Under the pieces are notes generated by a model. The model had not been told where the DNA came from, did no database searches, and worked only from the letters and a program-made list of their open reading frames with translations. Position numbers and translations under genes: made by a program. From NCBI RefSeq assembly GCF_002117485.1, contig NZ_CP021030.1, positions 189,001 through 253,000 on the forward strand: a DNA stretch of 64,000 nucleotides. The letters run 5' to 3'. This document shows positions 37,983 to 47,328 of this stretch, in pieces. How positions within the stretch are numbered: the stretch's first letter is position 1; each line of letters starts with the position of its first letter. The stretch comes from Rhizobium sp. NXC14. GTDB lineage: Bacteria; Pseudomonadota; Alphaproteobacteria; Rhizobiales; Rhizobiaceae.

Positions 37983-39374
37983 ATGGCCCCCTATCAGTTC
38001 ATCGAAAGACCAACTCCCTTCAACACGAAGGGCGGCTCGACGCTGCCGATCTTTGCCGTCACCCCTGCCCATATCGAGACCGGCACGATCGATCCGATTG
38101 CGCTCGATTGGGCGCGTAAGGCAGGCTACAAGGCCGAAAGCGGCTCGCTCTTGCTGATCCCGACTGCCGACGGCCAGCTCGGCGGTGCGCTTTTCGGCCT
38201 GGGGACCAACCCGTCCGAACAGCCCTACATCACCGGCAGGCTGGCCCGTGCGCTGCCCGCCGGCGACTGGCACATTGAGACCGCGCCGCTGACGGCAAAT
38301 CGCCTCGCCCTCGGCTTCGGGCTCGGCAGCTACCGTTTCGATCGCTACAAATCGGAAAAGTCGTCGGCAGCGACCTTGATGATCCCCCGCGATGCCGACG
38401 GCGCCGATATCAAGCGCCAGCTCGCCGGCGTCTTTCTTGCCCGCGACCTCATCAATACGCCGACAAACGACATGGGACCGGACCAGCTCGAGGCCGCTTT
38501 CCGCGCCCTGGCCGGACATTACAAGGCGGAACTATCGGTCATCACCGGCGATGAACTGCTCACCCAAAATTTCCCGCTGGTTCACACCGTCGGCCGCGCC
38601 AGCGCCGATGCGCCGCGTCTTCTTGAGCTGCGCTGGGGCAAGAAGGGTCATCGCAAGGTAACGCTCGTCGGCAAGGGCGTCTGCTTCGATACCGGCGGTC
38701 TCGACATCAAGCCTGCCGCCTCGATGCTGCTGATGAAGAAGGATATGGGCGGCGCGGCAAATGTCATGGGACTGGCCCTGATGATCATGGACGCCAAGCT
38801 GAAGGTCGATCTGCGCGTCATCGTACCGGTCGTCGAAAACGCCATCTCCTCCAATGCCTTCCGCCCCGGTGACATTTACCGCAGCCGAAAGGGCCTGACC
38901 GTCCAGATCGACAATACTGACGCCGAAGGCCGTTTGATCCTGGCCGATGCGCTTGCCTATGCCGACGAGGAAGAGCCCGAACTTTTGATCGACATGGCGA
39001 CGCTGACGGGGGCTGCCCGCGTTGCCCTCGGTCCGGATCTTCCGCCCTTCTTCACCGATGATGCCAATCTGGCCCATGACCTGACCGAAGCAAGCCTGGA
39101 GACGGATGATCCGATCTGGCGCCTGCCGCTCTATGCCGGCTACGAAAAAGATGTCCGCGCCAAATTCGCCGACCTGACGAATGCCCCGGCCGGCGGCATG
39201 GCGGGGTCGATCACCGCCGCGCTTTTCCTCAAGCGCTTCGTTAGCAAGACCAAGAGCTGGGCGCATTTCGATATTTACGGTTGGGCTCAGGCCGAACGGC
39301 CACATTCGCCAGGCGGCGGCGAGGCACAGGCGATCCGCGCGCTCTTTCACCATATCCGCACCAGCCTGCGCTGA
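37983..39374 (+). CDS. Leucyl aminopeptidase family (M17) protein
   Basis: A 463-residue dinuclear-metal aminopeptidase. The metal and active-site segments are GKGVCFDTGGLDIKP (230-244), KKDMGGAANV (252-261) and NTDAEGRL (311-318), complete in all ligands I can identify. The family removes N-terminal residues from peptides in the cytoplasm and some members act as regulators. Its length is slightly under the 480-500 of PepA. It is divergent from tadD and followed by a small DNA-binding protein and an NlpC/P60 hydrolase. Confidence 0.92.
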   Translation: MAPYQFIERPTPFNTKGGSTLPIFAVTPAHIETGTIDPIALDWARKAGYKAESGSLLLIPTADGQLGGALFGLGTNPSEQPYITGRLARALPAGDWHIETAPLTANRLALGFGLGSYRFDRYKSEKSSAATLMIPRDADGADIKRQLAGVFLARDLINTPTNDMGPDQLEAAFRALAGHYKAELSVITGDELLTQNFPLVHTVGRASADAPRLLELRWGKKGHRKVTLVGKGVCFDTGGLDIKPAASMLLMKKDMGGAANVMGLALMIMDAKLKVDLRVIVPVVENAISSNAFRPGDIYRSRKGLTVQIDNTDAEGRLILADALAYADEEEPELLIDMATLTGAARVALGPDLPPFFTDDANLAHDLTEASLETDDPIWRLPLYAGYEKDVRAKFADLTNAPAGGMAGSITAALFLKRFVSKTKSWAHFDIYGWAQAERPHSPGGGEAQAIRALFHHIRTSLR

Positions 39375-39546
39375 CGCCTCCTGGATAATGCTAAGGCGCA
39401 TTTGCACGACTCTGTTACGCACTGCGCCTGGCGGCCGATCGTTAAAATTTTATTCACCCTGCCGGGCGGCAGTTCCCGCCACCACTTGAATGTCCACGGC
39501 AACTGCCGGAAAATGAAACGCTAGCGTAACGATTTCCGGAGGGGCC

Positions 39547-39897
39547 GTGCCGATCGAACTGACCGCCTCGCAGGCGCTGGGGCTCTGGCATGGCGTGGCG
39601 CTCGACCAGGTTCGTCATGACGACCGCGATTTGACATTGCGCCAGATGGCGATCCTCCTGCATATTTACCTCGTGCCGCCGCCCCACACTGTGCGCGGGC
39701 TTGCCGCCACGCTCAACGTCACCAAGCCGGTCATTACTCGCGCCTTGGATACGATGGGTGAGATGGGCCTGGTTGATCGCGTGCGCGACGATGCCGACCG
39801 TCGTAATGTGATCATCAAACGTACCGTCGGCGGTGCGCTTTACCTGGAAAAGCTCGGCGATCTCGTCCGGGATCAGGGCCGGCGGCTACCGATCTAA
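39547..39897 (+). CDS. Small MarR-like winged-helix protein
   Basis: A 116-residue protein with GTG start and GGAGG just upstream. Residues about 28-90 form a winged helix of the MarR type: RQMAILLHIYL, TVRGLAATLNVTKPVITRALDTM and GLVDRVRDDADRRNVIIKRT, the last being the wing with the conserved D.R. It is shorter than usual MarR proteins (about 140) and has little of the dimerisation helices. It may control the NlpC gene 24 bases downstream. The leader contains an 8-bp inverted repeat, 39467-39474 with 39501-39508. Confidence 0.78.
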   Translation: MPIELTASQALGLWHGVALDQVRHDDRDLTLRQMAILLHIYLVPPPHTVRGLAATLNVTKPVITRALDTMGEMGLVDRVRDDADRRNVIIKRTVGGALYLEKLGDLVRDQGRRLPI

Positions 39898-39921
39898 AAG
39901 GGCGATCTGAAAGGGACATAA

Positions 39922-40779
39922 ATGATGATGCTCGACCGCCGCCTGCATGCCTATCGGCCGGATCTCGCGGAAGCGGGGCTCAAGGGCAAGGTGGAGGCAT
40001 CGCGCTTCGTGGAAGGCGCCGCAGCGCGTGTTGCCGTTCCCGTCGTTGCCCTGCGCCCAGAGCCGGAACTTGCCCGCGGCATCGATACGGAACTGCTCCT
40101 TGGCGAGGAGGTGACCGTTTTCGATCGCGCCGACGGCTGGTGCTGGGTAAAAGCTGCCTCCGACGGCTATGTCGGCTATCTCAAGGCAGAGGCGCTCTCG
40201 CAAACCGGGCCGGCGCCAACCCACATCGTCACCGTCCAGCGCACCTTCCTCTATCCGGAGCCGGAGCTGCGCAAGCCGCACCAAGCCATTCTGTCAATGG
40301 GAAGCCGCGTTCACATCACCGGCGAGGCAGAAGTGCGCGGCAACCGCTACGTCGTGCTGCCGGACGGCACGGCAATCTTCGCCAGGCACGTGCAACCGAT
40401 CGGCGCTCTCGACGGTGTCGATTATGTTGCGATCGCCGCCCGTTTCCTCGAGACGCCCTATCTCTGGGGCGGCCGATCCGGCCTTGGCATCGATTGCTCC
40501 GGCCTCATCCAGCTGGCGATGCTGATGGTGGGTAGACTGGCGCCGCGTGACACCGACATGCAGGCGGCCGGACTCGGCGAACCGATCGACCGCTCGGAGA
40601 TCCGCCGCGGCGACCTGGTGTTCTGGAAAGGCCATGTCGCGATATTCGAAGATCCCCAAACCATTCTCCACGCCAACGGCCATAGCATGACGGTGGCGCG
40701 TGAGAATTTCGAGGCGGCCGTCGAGCGCATCGGCTCGCTGTACCAACGGCCGACGGGCTATCGCCGCCCGTTTGGCTAA
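39922..40779 (+). CDS. NlpC/P60 cell-wall hydrolase with SH3 domains
   Basis: A 285-residue protein. Two SH3-like segments (about 35-92 and 100-160) precede an NlpC/P60 domain whose catalytic residues are C192 (DCSGLI), H238 (KGHVAIF) and H250. The family cuts gamma-D-Glu-diamino-acid bonds in peptidoglycan peptides. No signal peptide is visible, so it may act on recycled muropeptides in the cytoplasm, as known relatives do. Three ATGs in a row make the exact start uncertain by two codons. The 3' end overlaps the convergent amidase gene by four bases. Confidence 0.9.
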   Translation: MMMLDRRLHAYRPDLAEAGLKGKVEASRFVEGAAARVAVPVVALRPEPELARGIDTELLLGEEVTVFDRADGWCWVKAASDGYVGYLKAEALSQTGPAPTHIVTVQRTFLYPEPELRKPHQAILSMGSRVHITGEAEVRGNRYVVLPDGTAIFARHVQPIGALDGVDYVAIAARFLETPYLWGGRSGLGIDCSGLIQLAMLMVGRLAPRDTDMQAAGLGEPIDRSEIRRGDLVFWKGHVAIFEDPQTILHANGHSMTVARENFEAAVERIGSLYQRPTGYRRPFG

Positions 40780-42167
40780 GTGATCGGCCGCTGCGGCCAG
40801 ATGCTCACGCCGCCGGTCCAATCCTCGAAAGCTTTCGATAGTCTCAGCACCCGCATGTCGTCGAAACGCGGTCCGACGATCTGCAGCCCGATCGGCATGC
40901 CCGACCGGGAGAAGCCGCAATTGATCGACGCGGCCGGCTGCTCCGACATATTCCACGGTACGGTAAAGGCGATATGTTCGAACGGTCTCGTCGGATCATT
41001 GGTCGGCGATGCCCACTCGGCCGGATAGGAGATGATGGGGTTGGTCGGCGAAAGCAGGGCGTCGACCGTGGTGAACAGCCGTCCGCAACTCCTGCGCATT
41101 TCGATCGTCTGATTGAAGCCTCTGACTGCATCGACGCCGCTAATATCGGCGCCGGCCTTCGCCCAATCTCCGATATAGGGCAGGATGCTATCGCGCCGCT
41201 CTTCGTTGAGCCCTGCGATATCGCTCCACAGGCGGGCGCGCCAGAACGTGTCGAGCCCGTCAAGCATCGCGCGCGTTAGCACCGGTTGAACGGAAATGAT
41301 GGTCGCGCCGGCTTTCTCGAAACGTTTCGCTGCCGATTCGACCGCGACCCTGATCTCATCATCGACAGCAAACCCGCAGCCGGCATCGAGCATCAGGCCG
41401 ATTTTCATGCCTGACATGTCAACAACGAAATCCATCCAGTCGAAATCATTGGACGGCAGGCTGGTCCCGTCGCGCCAGTCGGGCCGTGACAATGTCGCCA
41501 TGGAAAAAGCGGCGTCCTCGACAGTGCGCGTCATCGGGCCGAGACAGCGCCCGACATAATAGGGATCGGCCGGAATGCGCCCGTGGCTCGGCTTGAAGCC
41601 GAAGATGCCGGTCCAACCGGCAGGAAGCCGCACCGAACCGCCGATATCCGTGCCGATGTGCAGCGGCCCGTAACCGGCCGCCGCCGCGGCCGCGGCGCCG
41701 GCGCTCGATCCGCCGGGATTCTGCGTCACGTCCCAGGGATTGCGACTGAGAGGGTGGAAGCTCGACAGGCCGGAGGAGAGCATGCCGTAATCCGGGCAGG
41801 TGGTTTTGGCGAAGATCACCGCGCCATCCTCGCGCAACCGCGCGGCAGCCGGCGCGTCAGCCTCCGCCGGCTTCAGCTCCATCGCCTTCGTGCCGAGGGG
41901 CACCGGCTGGCCCTTCGTCGCGATCAGTTCTTTCAGCGTTGCCGGGATGCCGTCGAGCGTGCCGAGCGCTCGTCCCTTCGCCCAGCGCTCCGTCGAAGCT
42001 TTCGCCTGCACGCGCGCGGCCTCCGGGTCGTAGAGGTAGAGTGCTGAGATCGACGGCTCCCAGGCGGCGATATGGTCTTCGAGGGAGAGCCAGTATTCGA
42101 GCGGCGAGAGGCTCTTATCGGCGAAGCGTCGCCTGAGTTCACGGATGGTAAGGTCGGTTTCGGCCAT
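40776..42167 (-). CDS. Amidase signature family protein
   Basis: A 463-residue amidase. The Ser-cisSer-Lys triad is visible: K79 (PATLKEL), S154 (PGGSSAGA) and S178 (DIGGSVRLPA). The family hydrolyses C-N bonds of amides; the substrate is unknown. The open frame extends far upstream through the permease gene in another phase, but the ATG at 42167 overlaps the permease stop (TGATG) and gives the standard N-terminus. It is the last gene of a leftward operon with peptide-type transporter genes, so it may process the imported compound. Confidence 0.9.
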   Translation of the reverse strand: MAETDLTIRELRRRFADKSLSPLEYWLSLEDHIAAWEPSISALYLYDPEAARVQAKASTERWAKGRALGTLDGIPATLKELIATKGQPVPLGTKAMELKPAEADAPAAARLREDGAVIFAKTTCPDYGMLSSGLSSFHPLSRNPWDVTQNPGGSSAGAAAAAAAGYGPLHIGTDIGGSVRLPAGWTGIFGFKPSHGRIPADPYYVGRCLGPMTRTVEDAAFSMATLSRPDWRDGTSLPSNDFDWMDFVVDMSGMKIGLMLDAGCGFAVDDEIRVAVESAAKRFEKAGATIISVQPVLTRAMLDGLDTFWRARLWSDIAGLNEERRDSILPYIGDWAKAGADISGVDAVRGFNQTIEMRRSCGRLFTTVDALLSPTNPIISYPAEWASPTNDPTRPFEHIAFTVPWNMSEQPAASINCGFSRSGMPIGLQIVGPRFDDMRVLRLSKAFEDWTGGVSIWPQRPIT

Positions 42168-43030
42168 CAGCGGCTCGCCTCGCGTGGATCGAGGAGATCG
42201 CGCAAGCCGTCGCCGAGCATGTTGAAGCCGAGCACGGTGAGCGCGATGGCAAGGCCGGGCAGGACCGCCAGCCAGGGGGCCAACGCCAGGTAGGTTTGCG
42301 CATCCGCAAGCATTCGGCCCCATGTCGGCGCCGGCGGCGCCATGCCGAGCCCGAGAAAGCTGAGGCCGGCCTCGGTCAGGATCGCCAGTCCGAGCTGGAT
42401 TGTCCCATGCACGATGATCTGGCTGATGATGTTCGGCAGCACATGGCGCAGCGAAATGGTCAGGCGCGTATTGCCGATCGCGCGTGCCGCCGTCACATAA
42501 TCGCGGCTCCAGGCCTGCAGCGAGGTTGCCAGCGTCACCCGTGCAAAGACCGGAATCATGAAGACGGCGATCGCCGTGATTGCGGTGAACCGCCCCGGCC
42601 CGAGAAAGGCGCCGAGCACCATGGCCGACAGGATCGGCGGCAAGGCGAAGATGACGTCGCAGATGCGCATCAGCAGCGCTTCGGCTGGACCGCGGATCGC
42701 CGCTGCGGAAATGCCTGATATCGAGCCGAGCGTCCCGCCGATCGCAACCGCGGTGATGGCGATCGACAGGGAGTTCCAGCATCCGGCCATCAGCATCGAT
42801 GCCACGTCGCGGCCGAACTGATCCGTGCCGAGCAAGCCGAAGGCAAGCGGCGGCTGCAGTTTATGGATGATCTGCATCTTCGCCGGCGGCAGCGGCGTCC
42901 AGACGAGCGATAGCAGCGCAACGGCGACCAGCAAGCCAATGATGACAGTGCCCGCGATGAGGTTCATTCGCCGGCTAACTCTGGCAGTTCTTCGGCGGCA
43001 GGCGATGGCGGGGGATACGATCTGGGCCAT
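42167..43030 (-). CDS. Peptide-type ABC transporter permease (DppC-like)
   Basis: A 287-residue permease with an N-terminal helix (about 24-44), LLGTDQFGRDVASML near 67 (the DppC signature) and five later helices. The EAA loop is VTAARAIGNTRL...RHVLPN (about 178-200). It pairs with the DppB-like permease that ends 3 bases upstream. No ATPase gene follows. Confidence 0.9.
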   Translation of the reverse strand: MAQIVSPAIACRRRTARVSRRMNLIAGTVIIGLLVAVALLSLVWTPLPPAKMQIIHKLQPPLAFGLLGTDQFGRDVASMLMAGCWNSLSIAITAVAIGGTLGSISGISAAAIRGPAEALLMRICDVIFALPPILSAMVLGAFLGPGRFTAITAIAVFMIPVFARVTLATSLQAWSRDYVTAARAIGNTRLTISLRHVLPNIISQIIVHGTIQLGLAILTEAGLSFLGLGMAPPAPTWGRMLADAQTYLALAPWLAVLPGLAIALTVLGFNMLGDGLRDLLDPREASR

Positions 43031-43033
43031 CTT

Positions 43034-43981
43034 TCAGACCGCCTTTCTCATCCTGGGGTCGATCGCCAGATAGGAGAGATCGACGACGAAATTCACCACG
43101 ATGACCAAGCCTGCGAAGAACAGCACGACATCCTGCATGACGATGACGTCGCGCTGGGAGAGTGCCTGAAGCGCAAGCCGCCCGAGCCCCGGCAGGTTGA
43201 AGACGTTTTCCACCAGCACCGCGCCCGCGACCAGAAAGGTGAATTGCAGCCCGATCATCGTCAGAATCGGGATCAGCGCATTCGGCACGATATGCCGCCA
43301 CAGCACCGCACTGCTCGACAGCCCCTTGGCCACCGCGGTGCGGGCAAAATCCTCATGCATCGCCTCGAGCACCGCCGAACGTGCGACGCGCGTCAACACC
43401 CCCGCCTGCGGCATCGCCAGCGCGACGGTCGGCATGACGAGCGCCTGCAATGCCGGCAGAAACCCCTCGTGCCAGCCAGGAAAGCCGCCCGCCGGCATCA
43501 GTCCGAGCAGCGTCGAAAACAGGATGATCATGAGCAGCGCCACCCAGAAGGCGGGCACGGCGATGCTGATCTGCGAAAAGAGCGTTGCGATGATGGCGAA
43601 GACACCGCCGCGGCGCGAAGCCGCCAGCGCGCCGAGCGGTAGGGCAATCGCCACCGACAGCACGATTGCCATCAGCGCCAGCGGCAGCGTCACCGCCAGC
43701 CGCTCGACGATCAATCCGGCGACCGGGACGCCGTAGGTGTAGGATTGGCCGAGATTGCCCGACAGCACGCCGGCGAGCCATTGGCTGTAACGCAGGATGA
43801 GCGGCTGGTCGAGGCCGAGCTCGTGGCGCAACGCCGCCAGCGTTTCCGGACTTGCCGAGGTGCCGAGCATGATCGAGGCGGGGTCGCCCGGCAGAAGATC
43901 CATGGCCGCGAAGATCAGCAGCGAGACGATGAGAAGTGTTAGGAACAGGCCGGCGAAGCGGCGGGCGAGGAGGGTGATCAT
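43034..43981 (-). CDS. Peptide-type ABC transporter permease (DppB-like)
   Basis: A 315-residue permease with the DppB pattern: N-terminal helix (about 8-28), DLLPGDPASIMLG, then LGLDQPLILRYSQWLAGVLSGNLGQSY near 55-80, and five further helices. The EAA loop RTAVAKGLSSSAVLWRHIVPNA is at about 208-229. It starts after a 390-bp non-coding stretch that separates it from the binding-protein gene. Confidence 0.9.
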   Translation of the reverse strand: MITLLARRFAGLFLTLLIVSLLIFAAMDLLPGDPASIMLGTSASPETLAALRHELGLDQPLILRYSQWLAGVLSGNLGQSYTYGVPVAGLIVERLAVTLPLALMAIVLSVAIALPLGALAASRRGGVFAIIATLFSQISIAVPAFWVALLMIILFSTLLGLMPAGGFPGWHEGFLPALQALVMPTVALAMPQAGVLTRVARSAVLEAMHEDFARTAVAKGLSSSAVLWRHIVPNALIPILTMIGLQFTFLVAGAVLVENVFNLPGLGRLALQALSQRDVIVMQDVVLFFAGLVIVVNFVVDLSYLAIDPRMRKAV

Positions 43982-44371
43982 ATGGGGTCGAGAGCGGCTG
44001 CGGCGGGACGCGGCACGCCCCTTTTGCCCTCACGCGGAGCACCAGACGCGCCGGCGGCGAGTTTGGCGAGAACGCCAACCTCACTTTCCGTCCCCGACCT
44101 TGAGCCTGGGATCCATGCCACTGCTGTTGATGGATGTGGTGTGGATGCTCGGGTCAAGCCCGAGCATGACGGAGCGTGAGGCTGGCGGGAGGAGGCAATC
44201 AGCGAGCAGATGCCCATGCCAGGAATACCATACGTCAACAAAACCAAACAATGCCGGCCCGGACTGAACTGGCCTGGTGAGGGAGGGTGAGGGCTGCGTG
44301 CCATATCGGCCAAATGTATATCGGATCTCTCCAAGGCCATCACCTCATCGCACCCCTACCGAGCCTACCGC
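43982..44371. other. 390-bp non-coding gap inside the importer operon
   Basis: No coding frame is supported. It contains the palindromic repeat at 44145-44167 and sits where an operon of this type would normally have little or no spacing. Upstream and downstream genes run the same way. Confidence 0.55.
44145..44167. repeat. Short palindromic repeat of the alphaproteobacterial intergenic type
   Basis: ATGCTCGGG at 44145-44153 and its exact complement CCCGAGCAT at 44159-44167 enclose TCAAG. Words of this kind (CTCGGGTCAAGCCCGAG) recur between genes in rhizobia and relatives; that recurrence is from general knowledge, as only one copy lies in this window. Confidence 0.65.
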
Positions 44372-45901
44372 TCACTCGTCCCAGGAAACACCGGAAAGCA
44401 CATTGGAGGGAATCGGCTCGTTCTCCCATAGCCCCTTCAACTTCCTGTCCCAGACACCGAGTTTCGGCATGACGAAAAGGTAGAGCGCCGGCACGTCTTC
44501 GGCCAGAATCTTCTGCGCCTCGCCATAGATTGCATTCTGCGCGGCAGGATCGGCGGTCTCCTGGACCTTCTTCATCAGCGCGTCGAAGGCCGGGTTCCTG
44601 TAATTGAAATAATAAGGATCGCGCGCATAGATGTCGATGTCGAGCGGTTCGGCATGGGCGACGATCGTCATGTCGAAATTGCGATCCTTCATCACGTCCT
44701 GAACCCATTTCGCCGGAAATTCCGTCGGCTCGATGTTCATCGTCACGCCGATCTCGGCAAACATCGCCTGCATCACTTGGGCGCTGCGCGGCGCATAGGC
44801 CATCTGCGGCGATTTGATCGTGAAGGTGAAGCCGTTGGCGTAGCCGGCCTCAGTAAGCAGCGCCTTTGCCTTTTCGACATCATAGGGCAGCACGCCGGTC
44901 ATGTCCTTATAGCCCGGATCGTTCGGCGTGTAGTGGCTGCCGATCGGCGTGCCGAGGCCGGACCACGCCCCGTCGATCACCGTCTGGCGGTCGATCGCCA
45001 TCATCAGCGCCTGGCGGACGCGCTTGTCGTCGAAGGGCTTCTTCGCATTGTTCATGCCGGCGACGACCTTGAGTTCGGTATTGCCGACCTTGGTGATGAG
45101 TCTGGTATCGCCGTCGAAGGAACTCATCAGCTCAGGCGCGGCAAATTCCGGAAAGGCGTCGAGATCGCCGGATTTCAGCGCGGCCGCCTGCGCCTGCGGA
45201 TCGGCGATGAAGCGGAAGGTCACCTTCTCGAGCTTGGCAACCGCATCCTTGTTCCAGTAGTCGCCATTCCTGACGAGTTCGACCCTGTCGCCCTTCGTCC
45301 AGCTGGCGAATTTGAAGGGACCGGTGCCGATCGGCGTCACTTTGTCGTTGTCGGCCGTCTTCGCGGCGACCATGACGGATGCCGGCCAGCCGAGCCAGTA
45401 GATCAGGCTGCCGGTCGGCGCCGAGAGATGCAGCACCAGCGTTTCTGCGTCTGGCGTCTCTATCGAGGCGATCGAGGTGAAGAAGCGCTTCTGCGGGTTT
45501 ACCGAATCCGCCCCGCGGGCGCGGTCCAGCGAAAACTTGGCGGCAGCGGCATCGAATGCTTCGCCGTCATGAAATTTGACGCCGGTCCGCAGCTTGAACG
45601 TATAGATCAGGCCATCGGCCGAGATTTCCCAGCTTTTCGCCAGCTGCGGCTGGACCTTGCCGGTCTGATCAATCGTCACCAGCCCCTCGAACACATTCTG
45701 CCAGGTGACCTGGCCGATCGCAACCGGTGCGGCGATCGTCGGGTCGAGGCCGGTTGGTTCGACGCTCATGCCGAGATTGAGGGCGGTCTTGGCCGCTTCA
45801 GCCGGTGTCATTGCCGTCACTACGAGACCGGCCGACAACGCAGCACCGAGGGAAAGCCGCTTGATGAAGCACCCCGAAGACGCAAACGAAACCTTGTTCA
45901 T
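44372..45901 (-). CDS. Peptide-type ABC transporter binding protein (family 5)
   Basis: A 509-residue periplasmic binding protein. The signal peptide runs to about residue 36 (AEA/AK). Family 5 segments are visible, such as GLVTIDQTGKVQPQLAKSW, IYTFKLRTGVKFHDG and IGTGPFKF. GGGGG at 45907-45911 supports the ATG at 45901 better than the ATG at 45904. The ligand may be a dipeptide, a modified peptide or another amide, given the amidase and peptidase genes on either side. Confidence 0.9.
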   Translation of the reverse strand: MNKVSFASSGCFIKRLSLGAALSAGLVVTAMTPAEAAKTALNLGMSVEPTGLDPTIAAPVAIGQVTWQNVFEGLVTIDQTGKVQPQLAKSWEISADGLIYTFKLRTGVKFHDGEAFDAAAAKFSLDRARGADSVNPQKRFFTSIASIETPDAETLVLHLSAPTGSLIYWLGWPASVMVAAKTADNDKVTPIGTGPFKFASWTKGDRVELVRNGDYWNKDAVAKLEKVTFRFIADPQAQAAALKSGDLDAFPEFAAPELMSSFDGDTRLITKVGNTELKVVAGMNNAKKPFDDKRVRQALMMAIDRQTVIDGAWSGLGTPIGSHYTPNDPGYKDMTGVLPYDVEKAKALLTEAGYANGFTFTIKSPQMAYAPRSAQVMQAMFAEIGVTMNIEPTEFPAKWVQDVMKDRNFDMTIVAHAEPLDIDIYARDPYYFNYRNPAFDALMKKVQETADPAAQNAIYGEAQKILAEDVPALYLFVMPKLGVWDRKLKGLWENEPIPSNVLSGVSWDE

Positions 45902-46011
45902 CATATCCCCCGGCACATGATTCGGTTCTCACCAGCTCGTCGAAAATACATCAGCGCCAGGATCTGCATTCACGTGTCTCCGCCATTCTATCAGGTTGCG
46001 ACCCTATTCAA

Positions 46012-47049
46012 TCAATGGCGTTCAGCATAGCGGTCTCGCCATGCTATTTGTCCGCCTTCGGCTGGAAGGGCGCTTGCCATATAGACGCCGCGCGCGATTG
46101 CCCGCGCCATCACGATCGTGGCGAGGTGGCAAAGTTCCACCAGGCTTGCCATGTCGTTTCTGGAATGTCTGGCGGTCGAAGCGGCAAAGACGGTATCGCC
46201 GTCGAGCGGCAGATGTGCCGGCAGCAGCGCCCGGGCAAGGCCGTCATGACCGGCAAGTGAAAGCCGATGCGCTTCCGCCTTCGTCAGCTGCGCGTCGGTC
46301 ACGACAGCGCCGATCGTCGTTGCCGGCGTGCTCATTCCCTTGAGCCGCATTCGGTGATCGGTCGTCGCAGGCATGCCGAGCCCGCCGAACTCGCCGTCTT
46401 TCTCGAAGGGTGCCGCCCAGAAATGCGGCCCGTCGGCGATCGTTGCCGAACCGAGCGCATTGACGGCGACGATCGCACCGATGCGGTGACCGGCGCTGCT
46501 GACCGCACTGGCCGAGCCGAGCCCGCCCTTGAAAGTGGCCGTCGTCGCCCCTGTGCCGGCGCCGGCGGTGCCGAGCGCAAATTCACCCTTGGTCGCGGCC
46601 TTCAGTGCCGCATAGCCCATCTCACGATAGGGTGAGTGAAGGCCCCAATCCTTGTCGCCCCCGTTCAGCAGGTCCATCAGGATCGCTTGCGGTACGATCG
46701 GAATCCTGACTGGCCCGACTGAAAAGCCGCGGCCGGCTTCGCGCAAGCCCGCCTGCACGCCGCCGGCCGCATCGAGCCCGAAGGCCGAGCCGCCCGAGAG
46801 TACGAAGGCATCGACGGCACTGACGGTCATCGACGGGTCGAGCAGGCCGGTGTCACGTCCGCCCGGCGCGCCGCCGAGCACCGCGCCGGAGGCAACCGCC
46901 GGCTCGTCGAAGACGATGACCGTGACGCCGGATCCCAGCACGAGGTCGGTCGCATGGCCGACGGAAACGCCTTTGATGTCGGTGAGCAGATTGAGAAGAT
47001 CGGGCAAGGGCTGATCCTGGTGGCGCTGATACAGCCGATAGGACTGCAA
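46012..47049 (-). CDS. P1-family (S58, DmpA-like) peptidase
   Basis: A 345-residue N-terminal nucleophile aminopeptidase of the P1/DmpA family. It begins LLTDIKGVSVGHA, the family's first strand, and has FVLSGGSAFGLDAAGGV near 82-98. The autocleavage site is probably before T244 or T245 in STPATTIGAVVTDA, where the new N-terminal Thr or Ser becomes nucleophile in characterised relatives. TTG at 47049 has GAGGG upstream and is the most likely start. The next gene on the strand is the binding protein, 110 bases away. Members cleave N-terminal residues, D-amino-acid amides or beta-peptides. Confidence 0.85.
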   Translation of the reverse strand: MQSYRLYQRHQDQPLPDLLNLLTDIKGVSVGHATDLVLGSGVTVIVFDEPAVASGAVLGGAPGGRDTGLLDPSMTVSAVDAFVLSGGSAFGLDAAGGVQAGLREAGRGFSVGPVRIPIVPQAILMDLLNGGDKDWGLHSPYREMGYAALKAATKGEFALGTAGAGTGATTATFKGGLGSASAVSSAGHRIGAIVAVNALGSATIADGPHFWAAPFEKDGEFGGLGMPATTDHRMRLKGMSTPATTIGAVVTDAQLTKAEAHRLSLAGHDGLARALLPAHLPLDGDTVFAASTARHSRNDMASLVELCHLATIVMARAIARGVYMASALPAEGGQIAWRDRYAERH

Positions 47050-47055
47050 TTGCCC

Positions 47056-47092
47056 TCAAAAAACAAGACCGGCCCTTTTGGCAGGACCGGTC
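47056..47092 (-). terminator. Terminator after the 64-residue protein gene
   Basis: On the reverse strand a stem of 6 perfect pairs at its base (47087-47092 with 47067-47072) is followed by TTGTTTTTT. It lies between the small gene at 47134 and the P1 peptidase. Confidence 0.7.
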
Positions 47093-47133
47093 ACATCGGA
47101 AAAGCCGCGAAAGTCGGTAGCGGCCGCATGCCG

Positions 47134-47328
47134 TCAGGCATGAAGCGGCTTCGGATGACGGCGGGTCATCAGGTCGTGGATGGCCAGCCGCACCTCGTCG
47201 GGCGAACCGAACCGCTGCTCATCGAGGTCGTGGACATGGAATTTCACGGCGATGAACTTCAGCCGATCTTCGTCGGGGATAACGATGCCGACGGGAACGC
47301 CTGCGTATTCGATAACTTGCTTCTTCAT
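47134..47328 (-). CDS. Conserved small protein, unknown function
   Basis: A 64-residue protein starting at the ATG at 47328 with GGAG just upstream. Sequence features: MKKQVIEYAGVPVGIVIPDE, then a basic and His-rich middle (FHVHDLDEQRF) and a C-terminal helix with RLAIHDLMTRRHPKP. No domain recognised. Good ribosome-binding site, own terminator and base use like the neighbours argue that it is real. Confidence 0.65.
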   Translation of the reverse strand: MKKQVIEYAGVPVGIVIPDEDRLKFIAVKFHVHDLDEQRFGSPDEVRLAIHDLMTRRHPKPLHA

